A stretch of 64,000 nucleotides of DNA from Henricia sp. BOLD:AAB3569 (GCA_037783545.1 JBBELK010001208.1:62001-126000); one strand, 5' to 3'; positions 31,101 to 45,460 are shown, counted from the first letter of the stretch. The notes: a model not told the origin generated them from the sequence alone. Made by a program: numbers and translations.

Positions 31101-32796
31101 GACCACACTTTGACCAAATTGCCGAGCCAATCTGGGCTGCGTCAACGACAGTCCGAAGGACTGAGCATGCGCACGACTCAGGAGTACACCAAAGAGGTGT
31201 GTACAGACAGCCACGGTTTGCGTGAGCAGTCAGGAATCCCGAACCCAGTTTTCCCTAAACTTTGAAATTTCTCTGCCATTTCCCGGCGAAAGTCTGTCAA
31301 TTTTTTAGGACAAGTGCGCAATATAGAGAGTTTGGAGCATGCAAAATTTGAAGTTCGTCGGAACATTTTTCGACCTCCAAATTTGCCGACGTTTGGACCA
31401 CACTTTGACCAAATTGCCGAGCCAAACTGGGCTGCGTCAACGACAGTCCGAAGGACTGAGCATGCGCACGACTCAGGAGTACACCAAAGAGGTGTGTACA
31501 GACAGCCACGGTTTGCGTGAGCAGTCAGGAATCCCGAGCCCAGTTTTCCCTAAACTTTTAAATTTCTCTGCCATTTCCCGGCGAAAGTCTGTCAATTTTT
31601 TAGGACAAGTGCGCAATATAGAGAGTTTGGAGCATGCAAAATTTGAAGTTCGTTGGAACATTTTTCGACCTCCAAATTTGCCGACGTTTGGACCACACTT
31701 TGACCAAATTGCCGAGCCAAACTGGGCTGCGTCAACGACAGTCCAAATGGCTGAGCATGCGCACGACTCAGGAGTACACCAAAGAGGTGTGTACAGACAG
31801 CCACGGTTTGCGTGAGCAGTCAGGAATCCCGAGCCCAGTTTTCCCTAAACTTTGAAATTTCTCTGCCATTTCCCGGTGAAAGTCTGTCAATTTTTTAGGA
31901 CAAGTGCGCAATATAGAGAGTTTGGAGCATGCAAAATTTGAAGTTCGTCGGAACATTTTTCGACCTCCAAATTTGCCGACGTTTGGACCACACTTTGACC
32001 AAATTGCCGAGCCAAACTGGGCTGCGTCAACGACAGTCCGAAGGACTGAGCATGCGCACGACTCAGGAGTACACCAAAGAGGTGTGTACAGACAGCCACG
32101 GTTTGCGTGAGCAGTCAGGAATCCCGAGCCGAGTTTTCCCTAAACTTTGAAATTTCTCTGCCATTTCCCGGCGAAAGTCTGTCAATTTTTTAGGACAAGT
32201 GCGCAATATAGTGAGTTTGGAGCATGCAAAATTTGAAGTTCGTCGGAACATTTTTCGACCTCCAAATTTGCCGACGTTTGGACCACACTTTGACCAAATT
32301 GCCGAGCCAAACTGGGCTGCGTCAACGACAGTCCGAAGGACTGAGCATGCGCACGACTCAGGAGTACACCAAAGAGGTGTGTACAGACAGCCACGGTTTG
32401 CGTGAGCAGTCAGGAATCCCGAGCCCAGTTTTCCCTAAACTTTGAAATTTCTCTGCCATTTCCCGGCGAAAGTCTGTCAATTTTTTTAGGACAAGTGCGC
32501 AATATAGAGAGTTTGGAGCATGCAAAATTTGAAGTTCGTCGGAACATTTTTCGACCTCCAAATTTGCCGACGTTTGGACCACACTTTGACCAAATTGCCG
32601 AGCCAAACTGGGCTGCGTCAACGACAGTCCGAAGGACTGAGCATGCGCACGACTCAGGAGTACACCAAAGAGGTGTGTACAGACAGCCACGGTTTGCGTG
32701 AGCAGTCAGGAATCCCGAGCCCAGTTTTCCCTAAACTTTGAAATTTCTCTGCCATTTCCCGGCGAAAGTCTGTCAATTTTTTAGGACAAGTGCGCA

Positions 32797-34673
32797 ATAT
32801 AGAGAGTTTGGAGCATGCAAAATTTGAAGTTCGTCGGAACATTTTTCGACCTCCAAATTTGCCGACGTTTGGACCACACTTTGACCAAATTGCCGAGCCA
32901 AACTGGGCTGCGTCAACGACAGTCCGAAGGACTGAGCATGCGCACGACTCAGGAGTACACCAAAGAGGTGTGTACAGACAGCCACGGTTTGCGTGAGCAG
33001 TCAGGAATCCCGAGCCCAGCTTTCCCTAAACTTTGAAATTTCTCTGCCATTTCCCGGCGAAAGTCTGTCAATTTTTTAGGACAGGTGCGCAATATAGAGA
33101 GTTTGGAGCATGCAAAATTTGAAGTTCGTCGGAACATTTTTCGACCTCCAAATTTGCCGACGTTTGGACCACACTTTGACCAAATTGCCGAGCCAAACTG
33201 GGCTGCGTCAACGACAGTCCGAAGGACTGAGCATGCGCACGACTCAGGAGTACACCAAAGAGGTGTGTACAGACAGCCACGGTTTGCGTGAGCAGTCAGG
33301 AATCCCGAGCCCAGTTTTCCCTAAACTTTGAAATTTCTCTGCCATTTCCCGGCGAAAGTCTGTCAATTTTTTAGGACAAGTGCGCAATATAGAGAGTTTG
33401 GAGCATGCAAAATTTGAAGTTCGTCGGAACATTTTTCGACCTCCAAATTTGCCGACGTTTGGACCACACTTTGACCAAATTGCCGAGCCAAACTGGGCTG
33501 CGTCAACGACAGTCCGAAGGACTGAGCATGCGCACGACTCAGGAGTACACCAAAGAGGTGTGTACAGACAGCCACGGTTTGCGTGAGCAGTCAGGAATCC
33601 CGAGCCCAGTTTGAAATTTCTCTGCCATTTCCCGGCGAAAGTCTGTCATTTGTTTAGGACAAGTGCGAAATATAGAGAGTTTGGAGCATGCAAAATTTGA
33701 AGTTCGTCGGAACATTTTTCGACCTCCAAATTTGCCGACGTTTGGACCACACTTTGACCAAATTGCCGAGCCAAACTGGGCTGCGTCAACGACAGTCCGA
33801 AGGACTGAGCATGCGCACGACTCAGGAGTACACCAAAGAGGTGTGTACAGACAGCCACGGTTTGCGTGAGCAGTCAGGAATCCCGAGCCCAGCTTTCCCT
33901 AAACTTTGAAATTTCTCTGCCATTTCCCGGCGAAAGTCTGTCAATTTTTTAGGACAGGTGCGCAATATAGAGAGTTTGGAGCATGCAAAATTTGAAGTTC
34001 GTCGGAACATTTTTCGACCTCCAAATTTGCCGACGTTTGGACCACACTTTGACCAAATTGCCGAGCCAAACTGGGCTGCGTCAACGACAGTCCGAAGGAC
34101 TGAGCATGCGCACGACTCAGGAGTACACCAAAGAGGTGTGTACAGACAGCCACGGTTTGCGTGAGCAGTCAGGAATCCCGAGCCCAGTTTTCCCTAAACT
34201 TTGAAATTTCTCTGCCATTTCCCGGCGAAAGTCTGTCAATTTTTTAGGACAAGTGCGCAATATAGAGAGTTTGGAGCATGCAAAATTTGAAGTTCGTCGG
34301 AACATTTTTCGACCTCCAAATTTGCCGACGTTTGGACCACACTTTGACCAAATTGCCGAGCCAAACTGGGCTGCGTCAACGACAGTCCGAAGGACTGAGC
34401 ATGCGCACGACTCAGGAGTACACCAAAGAGGTGTGTACAGACAGCCACGGTTTGCGTGAGCAGTCAGGAATCCCGAGCCCAGTTTGAAATTTCTCTGCCA
34501 TTTCCCGGCGAAAGTCTGTCATTTGTTTAGGACAAGTGCGAAATATAGAGAGTTTGGAGCATGCAAAATTTGAAGTTCGTCGGAACATTTTTCGACCTCC
34601 AAATTTGCCGACGTTTGGACCACACTTTGACCAAATTGCCGAGCCAAACTGGGCTGCGTCAACGACAGTCCGA
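32797..34673. repeat. 873-bp three-monomer tandem duplication
   Basis: Markers repeat at 873 bp: CCCAGCTTTCCC (33018, 33891), GGACAGGTGCGC (33082, 33955), the 12-bp deletion CCCAGTTTGAAATTT (33606, 34479) and CATTTGTTTAGG with GTGCGAAATATAG (33646, 34519). 873 is three times 295 minus 12. The copies diverge at about 34674 (CCGAACGACTG). Confidence 0.9.
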
Positions 34674-35388
34674 ACGACTGAGCATGCGCACGACTCAGGA
34701 GTACACCAAAGAGGTGTGTACAGACAGCCACGGTTTGTGTGAGCAGTCAGGAATCCCGAGCCCAGTTTTCCCTAAACTTTGAAATTTCTCTGCCATTTCC
34801 CGGCGAAAGTCTGTCAATTTTTTAGGACAAGTGCGCAATATAGGGAGTTTGGAGCATGCAAAATTTGAAGTTCGTCGGAACATTTTTCGACCTCCAAATT
34901 TGCCGACGTTTGGACCACACTTTGACCAAATTGCCGAGCCAAACTGGGCTGCATCAACGACAGTCCGAAGGACTGAGCTTGCGCACGACTCAGGAGTACA
35001 CCAAAGAGGTGTGTACAGACAGCCACGGTTTGCGTGAGCAGTCAGGAATCCCGAACCCAGTTTTCCCTAAACTTTGAAATTTCTCTGCCATTTCCCGGCG
35101 AAAGTCTGTCAATTTTTTAGGACAAGTGCGCAATATAGAGAGTTTGGAGCATGCAAAATTTGAAGTTCGTCGGAACATTTTTCGACCTCCAAATTTGCCG
35201 ACGTTTGGACCACACTTTGACCAAATTGCCGAGCCAAACTGGGCTGCGTCAACGACAGTCCGAAGGACTGAGCATGCGCACGACTCAGGAGTACACCAAA
35301 GAGGTGTGTACAGACAGCCACGGTTTGCGTGAGCAGTCAGGAATCCCGAGCCCAGTTTTCCCTAAACTTTGAAATTTCTCTGCCATTT

Positions 35389-38150
35389 GCCGCCGTTTGG
35401 ACCACACTTTGACCAAATTGCCGAGCCAAACTGGGCTGCATCAACGACAGTCCGAAGGACTGAGCATGCGCACGACTCAGGAGTACACCAAAGAGGTGTG
35501 TACAGACAGCCACGGTTTGCGTGAGCAGTCAGGAATCCCGAACCCAGTTTTCCCTAAACTTTGAAATTTCTCTGCCATTTCCCGGCGAAAGTCTGTCAAT
35601 TTTTTAGGACAAGTGCGCAATATAGAGAGTTTGGAGCATGCAAAATTTGAAGTTCGTCGGAACATTTTTCGACCTCCAAATTTGCCGACGTTTGGACCCA
35701 AACTGGGCTGCGTCAACGACAGTCCGAAGGACTGAGCTTGCGCACGACTCAGGAGTACACCAAAGAGGTGTGTACAGACAGCCACGGTTTGCGTGAGCAG
35801 TCAGGAATCCCGAGCCCAGATTTCCCTAAACTTTGAAATTTCTCTGCCATTTCCCGGCGAAAGTCTGTCAATTTTTTAGGACAAGTGCGCAATATAGAGA
35901 GTTTGGAGCATGCAAAATTTGAAGTTCGTCGGAACATTTTTCGACCTCCAAATTTGCCGACGTTTGGACCCAAACTGGGCTGCGTCAACGACAGTCCGAA
36001 GGACTGAGCTTGCGCACGACTCAGGAGTACACCAAAGAGGTGTGTACAGACAGCCACGGTTTGCGTGAGCAGTCAGGAATCCCGAGCCCAGATTTCCCTA
36101 AACTTTGAAATTTCTCTGCCATTTCCCGGCGAAAGTCTGTCAATTTTTTAGGACAAGTGCGCAATATAGAGAGTGTGGAGCATGCAAAATTTGAAGTTCG
36201 TCGGAACATTTTTCGACCTCCAAATTTGCCGACGTTTGGACCACACTTTGACCAAATTGCCGAGCCAAACTGGGCTGCGTCAACGACAGTCCGAAGGACT
36301 GAGCATGCGCACGACTCAGGAGTACACCAAATAGGTGTGTACAGACAGCCACGGTTTGCGTGAGCAGTCAGGAATCCCGAGCCCAGTTTTCCCTAAACTT
36401 TGAAATTTCTCTGCCATTTGCCGCCGTTTGGACCACACTTTGACCAAATTGCCGAGCCAAACTGGGCTGCATCAACGACAGTCCGAAGGACTGAGCATGC
36501 GCACGACTCAGGAGTACACCAAAGAGGTGTGTACAGACAGCCACGGTTTGCGTGAGCAGTCAGGAATCCCGAACCCAGTTTTCCCTAAACTTTGAAATTT
36601 CTCTGCCATTTCCCGGCGAAAGTCTGTCAATTTTTTAGGACAAGTGCGCAATATAGAGAGTTTGGAGCATGCAAAATTTGAAGTTCGTCGGAACATTTTT
36701 CGACCTCCAAATTTGCCGACGTTTGGACCCAAACTGGGCTGCGTCAACGACAGTCCGAAGGACTGAGCTTGCGCACGACTCAGGAGTACACCAAAGAGGT
36801 GTGTACAGACAGCCACGGTTTGCGTGAGCAGTCAGGAATCCCGAGCCCAGATTTCCCTAAACTTTGAAATTTCTCTGCCATTTCCCGGCGAAAGTCTGTC
36901 AATTTTTTAGGACAAGTGCGCAATATAGAGAGTGTGGAGCATGCAAAATTTGAAGTTCGTCGGAACATTTTTCGACCTCCAAATTTGCCGACGTTTGGAC
37001 CACACTTTGACCAAATTGCCGAGCCAAACTGGGCTGCGTCAACGACAGTCCGAAGGACTGAGCATGCGCACGACTCAGGAGTACACCAAATAGGTGTGTA
37101 CAGACAGCCACGGTTTGCGTGAGCAGTCAGGAATCCCGAGCCCAGTTTTCCCTAAACTTTGAAATTTCTCTGCCATTTGCCGCCGTTTGGACCACACTTT
37201 GACCAAATTGCCGAGCCAAACTGGGCTGCATCAACGACAGTCCGAAGGACTGAGCATGCGCACGACTCAGGAGTACACCAAAGAGGTGTGTACAGACAGC
37301 CACGGTTTGCGTGAGCAGTCAGGAATCCCGAACCCAGTTTTCCCTAAACTTTGAAATTTCTCTGCCATTTCCCGGCGAAAGTCTGTCAATTTTTTAGGAC
37401 AAGTGCGCAATATAGAGAGTTTGGAGCATGCAAAATTTGAAGTTCGTCGGAACATTTTTCGACCTCCAAATTTGCCGACGTTTGGACCCAAACTGGGCTG
37501 CGTCAACGACAGTCCGAAGGACTGAGCTTGCGCACGACTCAGGAGTACACCAAAGAGGTGTGTACAGACAGCCACGGTTTGCGTGAGCAGTCAGGAATCC
37601 CGAGCCCAGATTTCCCTAAACTTTGAAATTTCTCTGCCATTTCCCGGCGAAAGTCTGTCAATTTTTTAGGACAAGTGCGCAATATAGAGAGTTTGGAGCA
37701 TGCAAAATTTGAAGTTCGTCGGAACATTTTTCGACCTCCAAATTTGCCGACGTTTGGACCACACTTTGACCAAATTGCCGAGCCAAACTGGGCTGCGTCA
37801 ACGACAGTCCGAAGGACTGAGCATGCGCACGACTCAGGAGTACACCAAATAGGTGTGTACAGACAGCCACGGTTTGCGTGAGCAGTCAGGAATCCCGAGC
37901 CCAGTTTTCCCTAAACTTTGAAATTTCTCTGCCATTTGCCGCCGTTTGGACCACACTTTGACCAAATTGCCGAGCCAAACTGGCCTGCGTCAACGACAGT
38001 CCGAAGGACTGAGCATGCGCACGACTCAGGAGTACACCAAAGAGGTGTGTACAGACAGCCACGGTTTGCGTGAGCAGTCAGGAATCCCGAGCCCAGTTTT
38101 CCCTAAACTTTGAAATTTCTCTGCCATTTCCAGGCGAAAGTCTGTCAATT
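35389..38150. repeat. 759-bp higher-order repeat built from truncated monomers
   Basis: Each 759-bp unit combines a full 295-bp monomer, a monomer shortened to about 192 bp (junction GCCATTTGCCGCCGTTTGG) and a 272-bp monomer lacking 23 bp (junction GTTTGGACCCAAACTGGG). The first junction recurs near 35389, 36420, 37179 and 37938. The first copy has an extra 272-bp unit and is 1031 bp long. A further marker is CCAAATAGGTGTG, near 36328, 37087 and 37846. Deleted monomers were thus amplified as part of a composite unit. Confidence 0.9.
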
Positions 38151-40949
38151 TTTTAGGACAAGTGCGCAATATAGAGAGTTTGGAGCATGCAAAATTTGAA
38201 GTTCGTCGGAACATTTTTCGACCTCCAAATTTGCCGACGTTTGGACCACACTTTGACCAAATTGCCGAGCCAAACTGGGCTGCGTCAACGACAGTCCGAA
38301 GGACTGAGCTTGCGCACGACTCAGGAGTACACCAAAGAGGTGTGTACAGACAGCCACGGTTTGCGTGAGCAGTCAGGAATCCCGAGCCCAGTTTGAAATT
38401 TCTCTGCCATTTCCCGGCGAAAGTCTGTCATTTGTTTAGGACAAGTGCGCAATATAGAGAGTTTGGAGCATGCCAAATTTGAAGTTCGTCGGACATTTTT
38501 CGACCTCCAAATTTGCCGACGTTTGGACCACACTTTGACCAAATTGCCGAGCCAAACTGGGCTGCGTCAACGACAGTCCGAAGGACTGAGCATGCGCACG
38601 ACTCAGGAGTACACCAAAGAGGTGTGTACAGACAGCCACGGTTTGCGTGAGCAGTCAGGAATCCCGAGCCCAGTTTTCCCTAAACTTTTAAATTTCTCTG
38701 CCATTTCCCGGCGAAAGTCTGTCAATTTTTTATGACAAGTGCGCAATATAGAGAGTTTGGAGCATGCAAAATTTGAAGTTCGTCGGAACATTTTTCGACC
38801 TCCAAATTTGCCGACGTTTGGACCACACTTTGACCAAATTGCCGAGCCAATCTGGGCTGCGTCAACGACAGTCCGAAGGACTTAGCATGCGCACGAATCA
38901 GGAGTACACCAAAGAGGTGTGTACAGACAGCCACGGTTTGCGTGAGCAGTCAGGAATCCCGAGCCCAGTTTGAAATTTCTCTGCCATTTCCCGGCGAAAG
39001 TCTGTCATTTGTTTAGGACAAGTGCGCAATATAGAGAGTTTGAAGCATGCAAAATTTGAAGTTCGTCGGAACAATTTTCAACCTCCAAATTTGCCGACGT
39101 TTGGACCACACTTTGACCAAATTGCCGAGCCAAACTGGGCTGCGTCAACGACAGTCCGAAGGACTGAGCATGGGCACGACTCAGGAGTACACCAAAGAGG
39201 TGTGTACAGACAGCCACGGTTTGTGTGAGCAGTCAGGAATCCCGAGCCCAGTTTTCCCTAAACTTTGAAATTTCTCTGCCATTTCCCGGCGAAAGTCTGT
39301 CAATTTTTTTAGGACAAGTGCGCAATATAGAGAGTTTGGAGCATGCAAAATTTGAAGTTCGTCGGAAAATTTTTCGACCTCCAAATTTGCCGACGTTTGG
39401 ACCACACTTTGACCAAATTGCCGAGCCAAACTGGGCTGCGTCAACGACAGTCCGAAGGACTGAGCATGCGCACGACTCAGGAGTACACCAAAGAGGTGTG
39501 TACAGACAGCCACGGTTTGCGTGAGCAGTCAGGAATCCCGAGCCCAGATTTCCCTAAACTTTGAAATTTCTCTGCCATTTCCCGGCGAAAGTCTGTCATT
39601 TGTTTAGGACAAGTGCGCAATATAGAGAGTTTGGAGCATGCAAAATTTGAAGTTCGTCGGAACATTTTTCGACCTCCAAATTTGCCGACGTTTGGACCAC
39701 ACTTTGACCAAATTGCCGAGCCAAACTGGGCTGCGTCAACGACAGTCCGAATGACTGAGCATGCGCACGACTCAGGAGTACACCAAAGAGGTGTGTACAG
39801 ACAGCCACGGTTTGCGTGACCAGTCAGGAATCCCGAGCCCAGTTTTCCCTAAACTTTGAAATTTCTCTGCCATTTCCCGGCGAAAGTCTGTCAATTTTTT
39901 AGGACAAGTGCGCAATATAGAGAGTTTGGAGCATGCAAAATTTGAAGTTCGTCGGAACATTTTTCGACCTCCAAATTTGCCGACGTTTGGACCACACTTT
40001 GACCAAATTGCCGAGCCAAACTGGGCTGCGTCAACGACAGTCCGAAGGACTGAGCATGCGCACGACTCAGGAGTACACCAAAGAGGTGTGTACAGACAGC
40101 CACGGTTTGCGTGAGCAGTCAGGAATCCCGAGCCCAGATTTCCCTAAACTTTGAAATTTCTCTGCCATTTCCCGGCGAAAGTCTGTCAATTTGTTAGGAC
40201 AAGTGCGCAATATAGAGAGTTTGGAGCATGCAAAATTTGAAGTTCGTCGGAACATTTTTCGACCTCCAAATTTGCCGACGTTTGGACCACACTTTGACCA
40301 AATTGCCGAGCCAAACTGGGCTGCGTCAACGACAGTCCGAAGGACTGAGCTTGCGCACGACTCAGGAGTACACCAAAGAGGTGTGTACAGACAGCCACGG
40401 TTTGCGTGAGCAGTCAGGAATCCCGAGCCCAGTTTTCCCTAAACTTTGAAATTTCTCTGCCATTTCCCGGCGAAAGTCTGTCAATTTTTTAGGACAAGTG
40501 CGCAATATAGAGAGTTTGGAGCATGCAAAATTTGAAGTTCGTTGGAACATTTTTCGACCTCAAAATTTGCCGACGTTTGGACCACACTTTGACCAAATTG
40601 CAGAGCCAAACTGGGCTGCGTCAACGACAGTCCGAAGGACTGAGCATGCGCACGACTCAGGAGTACACAAAAGAGGTGTGTACAGACAGCCACGGTTTGC
40701 GTGAGCAGTCAGGAATCCCGAGCCCAGTTTTCCCTAAACTTTGAAATTTCTCTGCCATTTCCCGGCGAAAGTCTGTCAATTCTTTAGGACAAGTGCGCAA
40801 TATAGAGAGTTTGGAGCATGCAAAATTTGAAGTTCGTCGGAACATTTTTCGACCTCAAAATTTGCCGACGTTTGGACCACACTTTGACCAAATTGCAGAG
40901 CCAAACTGGGCTGCGTCAACGACAGTCCGAAGGACTGAGCATGCGCACG

Positions 40950-42500
40950 ACTCAGGAGTACATCAAAGAGGTGTGTACAGACAGCCACGGTTTGTGTGAG
41001 CAGTCAGGAATCCCGAGCCCAGTTTTCCCTAAACTTTGAAATTTCTCTGCCATTTCCGGGCGAAAGTCTGTCAATTGTTTAGGACAAGTGCGCAATATAG
41101 AGAGTTTGGAGCATGCAAAATTTGAAGTTCGTCGGAACATTTTTCGACCTCCAAATTTGCCGACGTTTGGACCACACTTTGACCAAATTGCCGAGCCAAA
41201 CTGGGCTGCGTCAACGACAGTCCGAAGGACTGAGCATGCGCACGACTCAGGAGTACACCAAAGAGGTGTGTACAGACAGCCACGGTTTGCGTGAGCAGTC
41301 AGGAATCCCGAACCCAGTTTTCCCTAAACTTTGAAATTTCTCTGCCATTTCCCGGCGAAAGTCTGTCAATTGTTTAGGACAAGTGCGCAATATAGAGAGT
41401 TTGGAGCATGCAAAATTTGAAGTTCGTCGGAACAATTTTTCGACATCCAAATTTGCCGACGTTTGGACCACACTTTGACCAAATTGCCGAGCCAAACTGG
41501 GCTGCGTCAACGACAGTCCGAAGGACTGAGCATGCGCACGACTCAGGAGTACATCAAAGAGGTGTGTACAGACAGCCACGGTTTGTGTGAGCAGTCAGGA
41601 ATCCCGAGCCCAGTTTTCCCTAAACTTTGAAATTTCTCTGCCATTTCCCGGCGAAAGTCTGTCAATTGTTTAGGACAAGTGCGCAATATAGAGAGTTTGG
41701 AGCATGCAAAATTTGAAGTTCGTCGGAACATTTTTCGACCTCCAAATTTGCCGACGTTTGGACCACACTTTGACCAAATTGCCGAGCCAAACTGGGCTGC
41801 GTCAACGACAGTCCGAAGGACTGAGCATGCGCACGACTCAGGAGTACACCAAAGAGGTGTGTACAGACAGCCACGGTTTGCGTGAGCAGTCAGGAATCCC
41901 GAACCCAGTTTTCCCTAAACTTTGAAATTTCTCTGCCATTTCCCGGCGAAAGTCTGTCAATTGTTTAGGACAAGTGCGCAATATAGAGAGTTTGGAGCAT
42001 GCAAAATTTGAAGTTCGTCGGAACAATTTTTCGACCTCCAAATTTGCCGACGTTTGGACCACACTTTGACCAAATTGCCGAGCCAAACTGGGCTGCGTCA
42101 ACGACAGTCCGAAGGACTGAGCTTGCGCACGACTCAGGAGTACACCAAATAGGTGTGTACAGACAGCCACGGTTTGCGTGAGCAGTCAGGAATCCCGAGC
42201 CCAGATTTCCCTAAACTTTGAAATTTCTCTGCCATTTCCCGGCGAAAGTCTGTCAATTGTTTAGGACAAGTGCGCAATATAGAGAGTTTGGAGCATGCAA
42301 AATTTGAAGTTCGTCGGAACATTTTTCGACATCCAAATTTGCCGACGTTTGGACCACACTTTGACCAAATTGCCGAGCCAAACTGGGCTGCGTCAACGAC
42401 AGTCCGAAGGACTGAGCTTGCGCACGACTCAGGAGTACACCAAAGAGGTGTGTACAGACAGCCACGGTTTGCGTGAGCAGTCAGGAATCCCGAGCCCAGT
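40950..42500. repeat. 591-bp dimeric higher-order repeat
   Basis: One 295-bp and one 296-bp monomer repeat as a pair. The extra base is in AACAATTTTTCG (41431, 42022), and AGTACATCAAAG occurs near 40960 and 41550. The offset is 591 bp. Some copies also share CGACATCC. Confidence 0.85.
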
Positions 42501-43939
42501 TTGAAATTTCTCTGCCATTTCCCGGCGAAAGTCTGTCATTTGTTTAGGACAAGTGCGCAATATAGAGAGTTTGGAGCATGCAAAATTTGAAGTTCGTCGG
42601 AACAATTTTCGACCTCCAAATTTGCCGACGTTTGGACCACACTTTGACCAAATTGCCGAGCCAAACTGGGCTGCGTCAACGACAGTCCGAAGGACTGAGC
42701 ATGCGCACGACTCAGGAGTACACCAAAGAGGTGTGTACAGACAGCCACGGTTTGTGTGAGCAGTCAAGTATCCCGAGCCCAGTTTTCCCTAAACTTTGAA
42801 ATTTCTTTGCCATTTCCCGGCGAAAGTCTGTCAATTTTTTAGGACAAGTGCGCAATATAGAGAGTTTGGAGCATGCACAATTTGAAGTTCGTCGGAACAT
42901 TTTTCGACCTCCAAATTTGCCGACGTTTGGACCACACTTTGACCAAATTGCCGAGCCAAACTGGGCTGCGTCAACGACAGTCCGAAGGACTGAGCATGCG
43001 CACGACTCAGGAGTACACCAAAGAGGTGTGTACAGACAGCCACGGTTTGCGTGAGCAGTCAGGAATCCCGAGCCCAGATTTCCCTAAACTTTGAAATTTC
43101 TCTGCCATTTCCCGGCGAAAGTCTGTCAATTTGTTAGGACAAGTGCGCAATATAGAGAGTTTGGAGCATGCAAAATTTGAAGTTCGTCGGAACATTTTTC
43201 GACCTCCAAATTTGCCGACGTTTGGACCACACTTTGACCAAATTGCCGAGCCAAACTGGGCTGCGTCAACGACAGTCCGAAGGACTGAGCTTGCGCACGA
43301 CTCAGGAGTACACCAAAGAGGTGTGTACAGACAGCCACGGTTTGCGTGAGCAGTCAGGAATCCCGAGCACAGTTTGAAATTTCTCTGCCATTTCCCGGCG
43401 AAAGTCTGTCAATTTTTTAGGACAAGTGCGCAATATAGAGAGTTTGGAGCATGCAAAATTTGAAGTTCGTCGGAACATTTTTCGACCTCCAAATTTGCCG
43501 ACGTTTGGACCACACTTTGACCAAATTGCCGAGCCAAACTGGGCTGCCTCAACGACAGTCCGAAGGACTGAGCATGCGCACGACTCAGGAGTACACCAAA
43601 GAGGTGTGTACAGACAGCCACGGTTTGCGTGAGCAGTCAGGAATACCGAGCCCAGATTTCCCTAAACTTTGAAATTTCTCTGCCATTTCCCGGCGAAAGT
43701 CTGTCAATTTTTTAGGACAAGTGCGCAATATAGAGAGTTTGGAGCATGCAAAATCTGAAGGTCGTCGGAACATTTTTCGACCTCCAAATTTGCCGACGTT
43801 TGGACCACACTTTGACCAAATTGCCGAGCCAAACTGGGCTGCGTCAACGACAGTCCGAAGGACTTGTGCACGACTCAGGAGTACACCAAAGAGGTGTGTA
43901 CAGACAGCCACGGTTTGCGTGAGCAGTCAGGAATCCCGA

Positions 43940-45460
43940 GCCCAGTTTGAAATTTCTCTGCCATTTCCCGGCGAAAGTCTGTCAATTTTTAAGGACAAGT
44001 GCGCAATATAGAGAGTTTGGAGCATGCAAAATTTTAAGTTCGTCGGAACATTTTTCGACCTCCAAATTTGCCGACGTTTGGACCACACTTTGACCAAATT
44101 GCCGAGCCAAACTGGGCTGCGTCAACGACAGTCCGAAGGACTGAGCATGCGCACAACTCAGGAGTACACCAAAGAGGTGTGTACAGACAGCCACGGTTTG
44201 CGTGAGCAGTCAGGAATCCCGAGCCCAGTTTTCCCTAAACTTTGAAATTTCTCTGCCATTTCCCGGCAAAAGTCTGTCATTTTTTTAGGACAAGTGCGCA
44301 ATATAGAGAGTTTGGAGCACGCAAAATTTGAAGTTCGTCGGAACATTTTTCGACCTCCAAATTTGCCGACGTTTGGACCACACTTTGACCAAATTGCCGA
44401 GCCAAACTGGGCTGCGTCAACGACAGTCCGAAGGACTGAGCATGCGCACGACTCAGGAGTACACCAAAGAGGTGTGTACAGACAGCCACGGTTTGCGTGA
44501 GCAGTCAGGAAGCCCCAACCCAGTTTTCCCTAAACTTTGAAATTTCTCTGCCATTTCCCGGCGAAAGTCTGTCAATTTTTTAGGACAAGTGCGCAATATA
44601 GAGAGTTTGGAGCATGCAAAATTTGAAGGTCGTCGGAACATTTTTCGACCTCCAAATTTGCCGACGTTTGGACCACACTTTGACCAAATTGCCGAGCCAA
44701 ACTGGGCTGCGTCAACGACAGTCCGAAGGACTGAGCTTGCGCACGACTCAGGAGTACACCAAAGAGGTGTGTACAGACAGCCACGGTTTGCGTGAGCAGT
44801 CAGGAATCCCGAGCCCAGTTTGAAATTTCTCTGCCATTTCCCGGCGAAAGTCTGTCAATTTTTAAGGACAAGTGCGCAATATAGAGAGTTTGGAGCATGC
44901 AAAATTTTAAGTTCGTCGGAACATTTTTCGACCTCCAAATTTGCCGACGTTTGGACCACACTTTGACCAAATTGCCGAGCCAAACTGGGCTGCGTCAACG
45001 ACAGTCCGAAGGACTGAGCATGCGCACAACTCAGGAGTACACCAAAGAGGTGTGTACAGACAGCCACGGTTTGCGTGAGCAGTCAGGAATCCCGAGCCCA
45101 GTTTTCCCTAAACTTTGAAATTTCTCTGCCATTTCCCGGCGAAAGTCTGTCATTTTTTTAGGACAAGTGCGCAATATAGAGAGTTTGGAGCACGCAAAAT
45201 TTGAAGTTCGTCGGAACATTTTTCGACCTCCAAATTTGCCGACGTTTGGACCACACTTTGACCAAATTGCCGAGCCAAACTGGGCTGCGTCAACGACAGT
45301 CCGAAGGACTGAGCATGCGCACGACTCAGGAGTACACCAAAGAGGTGTGTACAGACAGCCACGGTTTGCGTGAGCAGTCAGGAAGCCCCAACCCAGTTTT
45401 CCCTAAACTTTGAAATTTCTCTGCCATTTCCCGGCGAAAGTCTGTCAATTTTTTAGGACA
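43940..45460. repeat. 873-bp trimer duplication at the B/C transition
   Basis: The 12-bp deletion (about 43945, 44818), AATTTTTAAGGACAAG (about 43984, 44857), AAATTTTAAGTTCG (about 44030, 44903), GCACAACTCAGG (44151, 45024) and GGAGCACGCAAAA (about 44315, 45188) repeat at 873 bp. At least one base differs (GGCAAAAGTC near 44267 against GGCGAAAGTC). The block mixes AATCCCGAGCCC (B) and AAGCCCCAACCC (C) tails. Confidence 0.85.

Larger units (their letters stand above)
12336..44500. repeat. Main 295-bp satellite array, type B monomers
   Basis: About 110 head-to-tail monomers of the B type: ACCAAATTGCCGAGCC, GGGCTGCGTCAACG, CACGACTCAGG, GTGTGTACAG, GGTTTGCGTGAGCAGTCAGG, AATCCCGAGCCC and TAGAGAGTTTGG. 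Most differ from the consensus at only zero to a few positions. Several sub-blocks form higher-order repeats, listed separately, and some monomers are truncated. The monomer length is 1 modulo 3, so the 60-110 codon open frames seen in every copy on both strands shift at each junction. I see no gene. Confidence 0.97.

Noticed and set aside
12336..44500. CRISPR array
   Set aside because: Repeats are contiguous 295-bp monomers without unique spacers, and the surroundings are eukaryotic.
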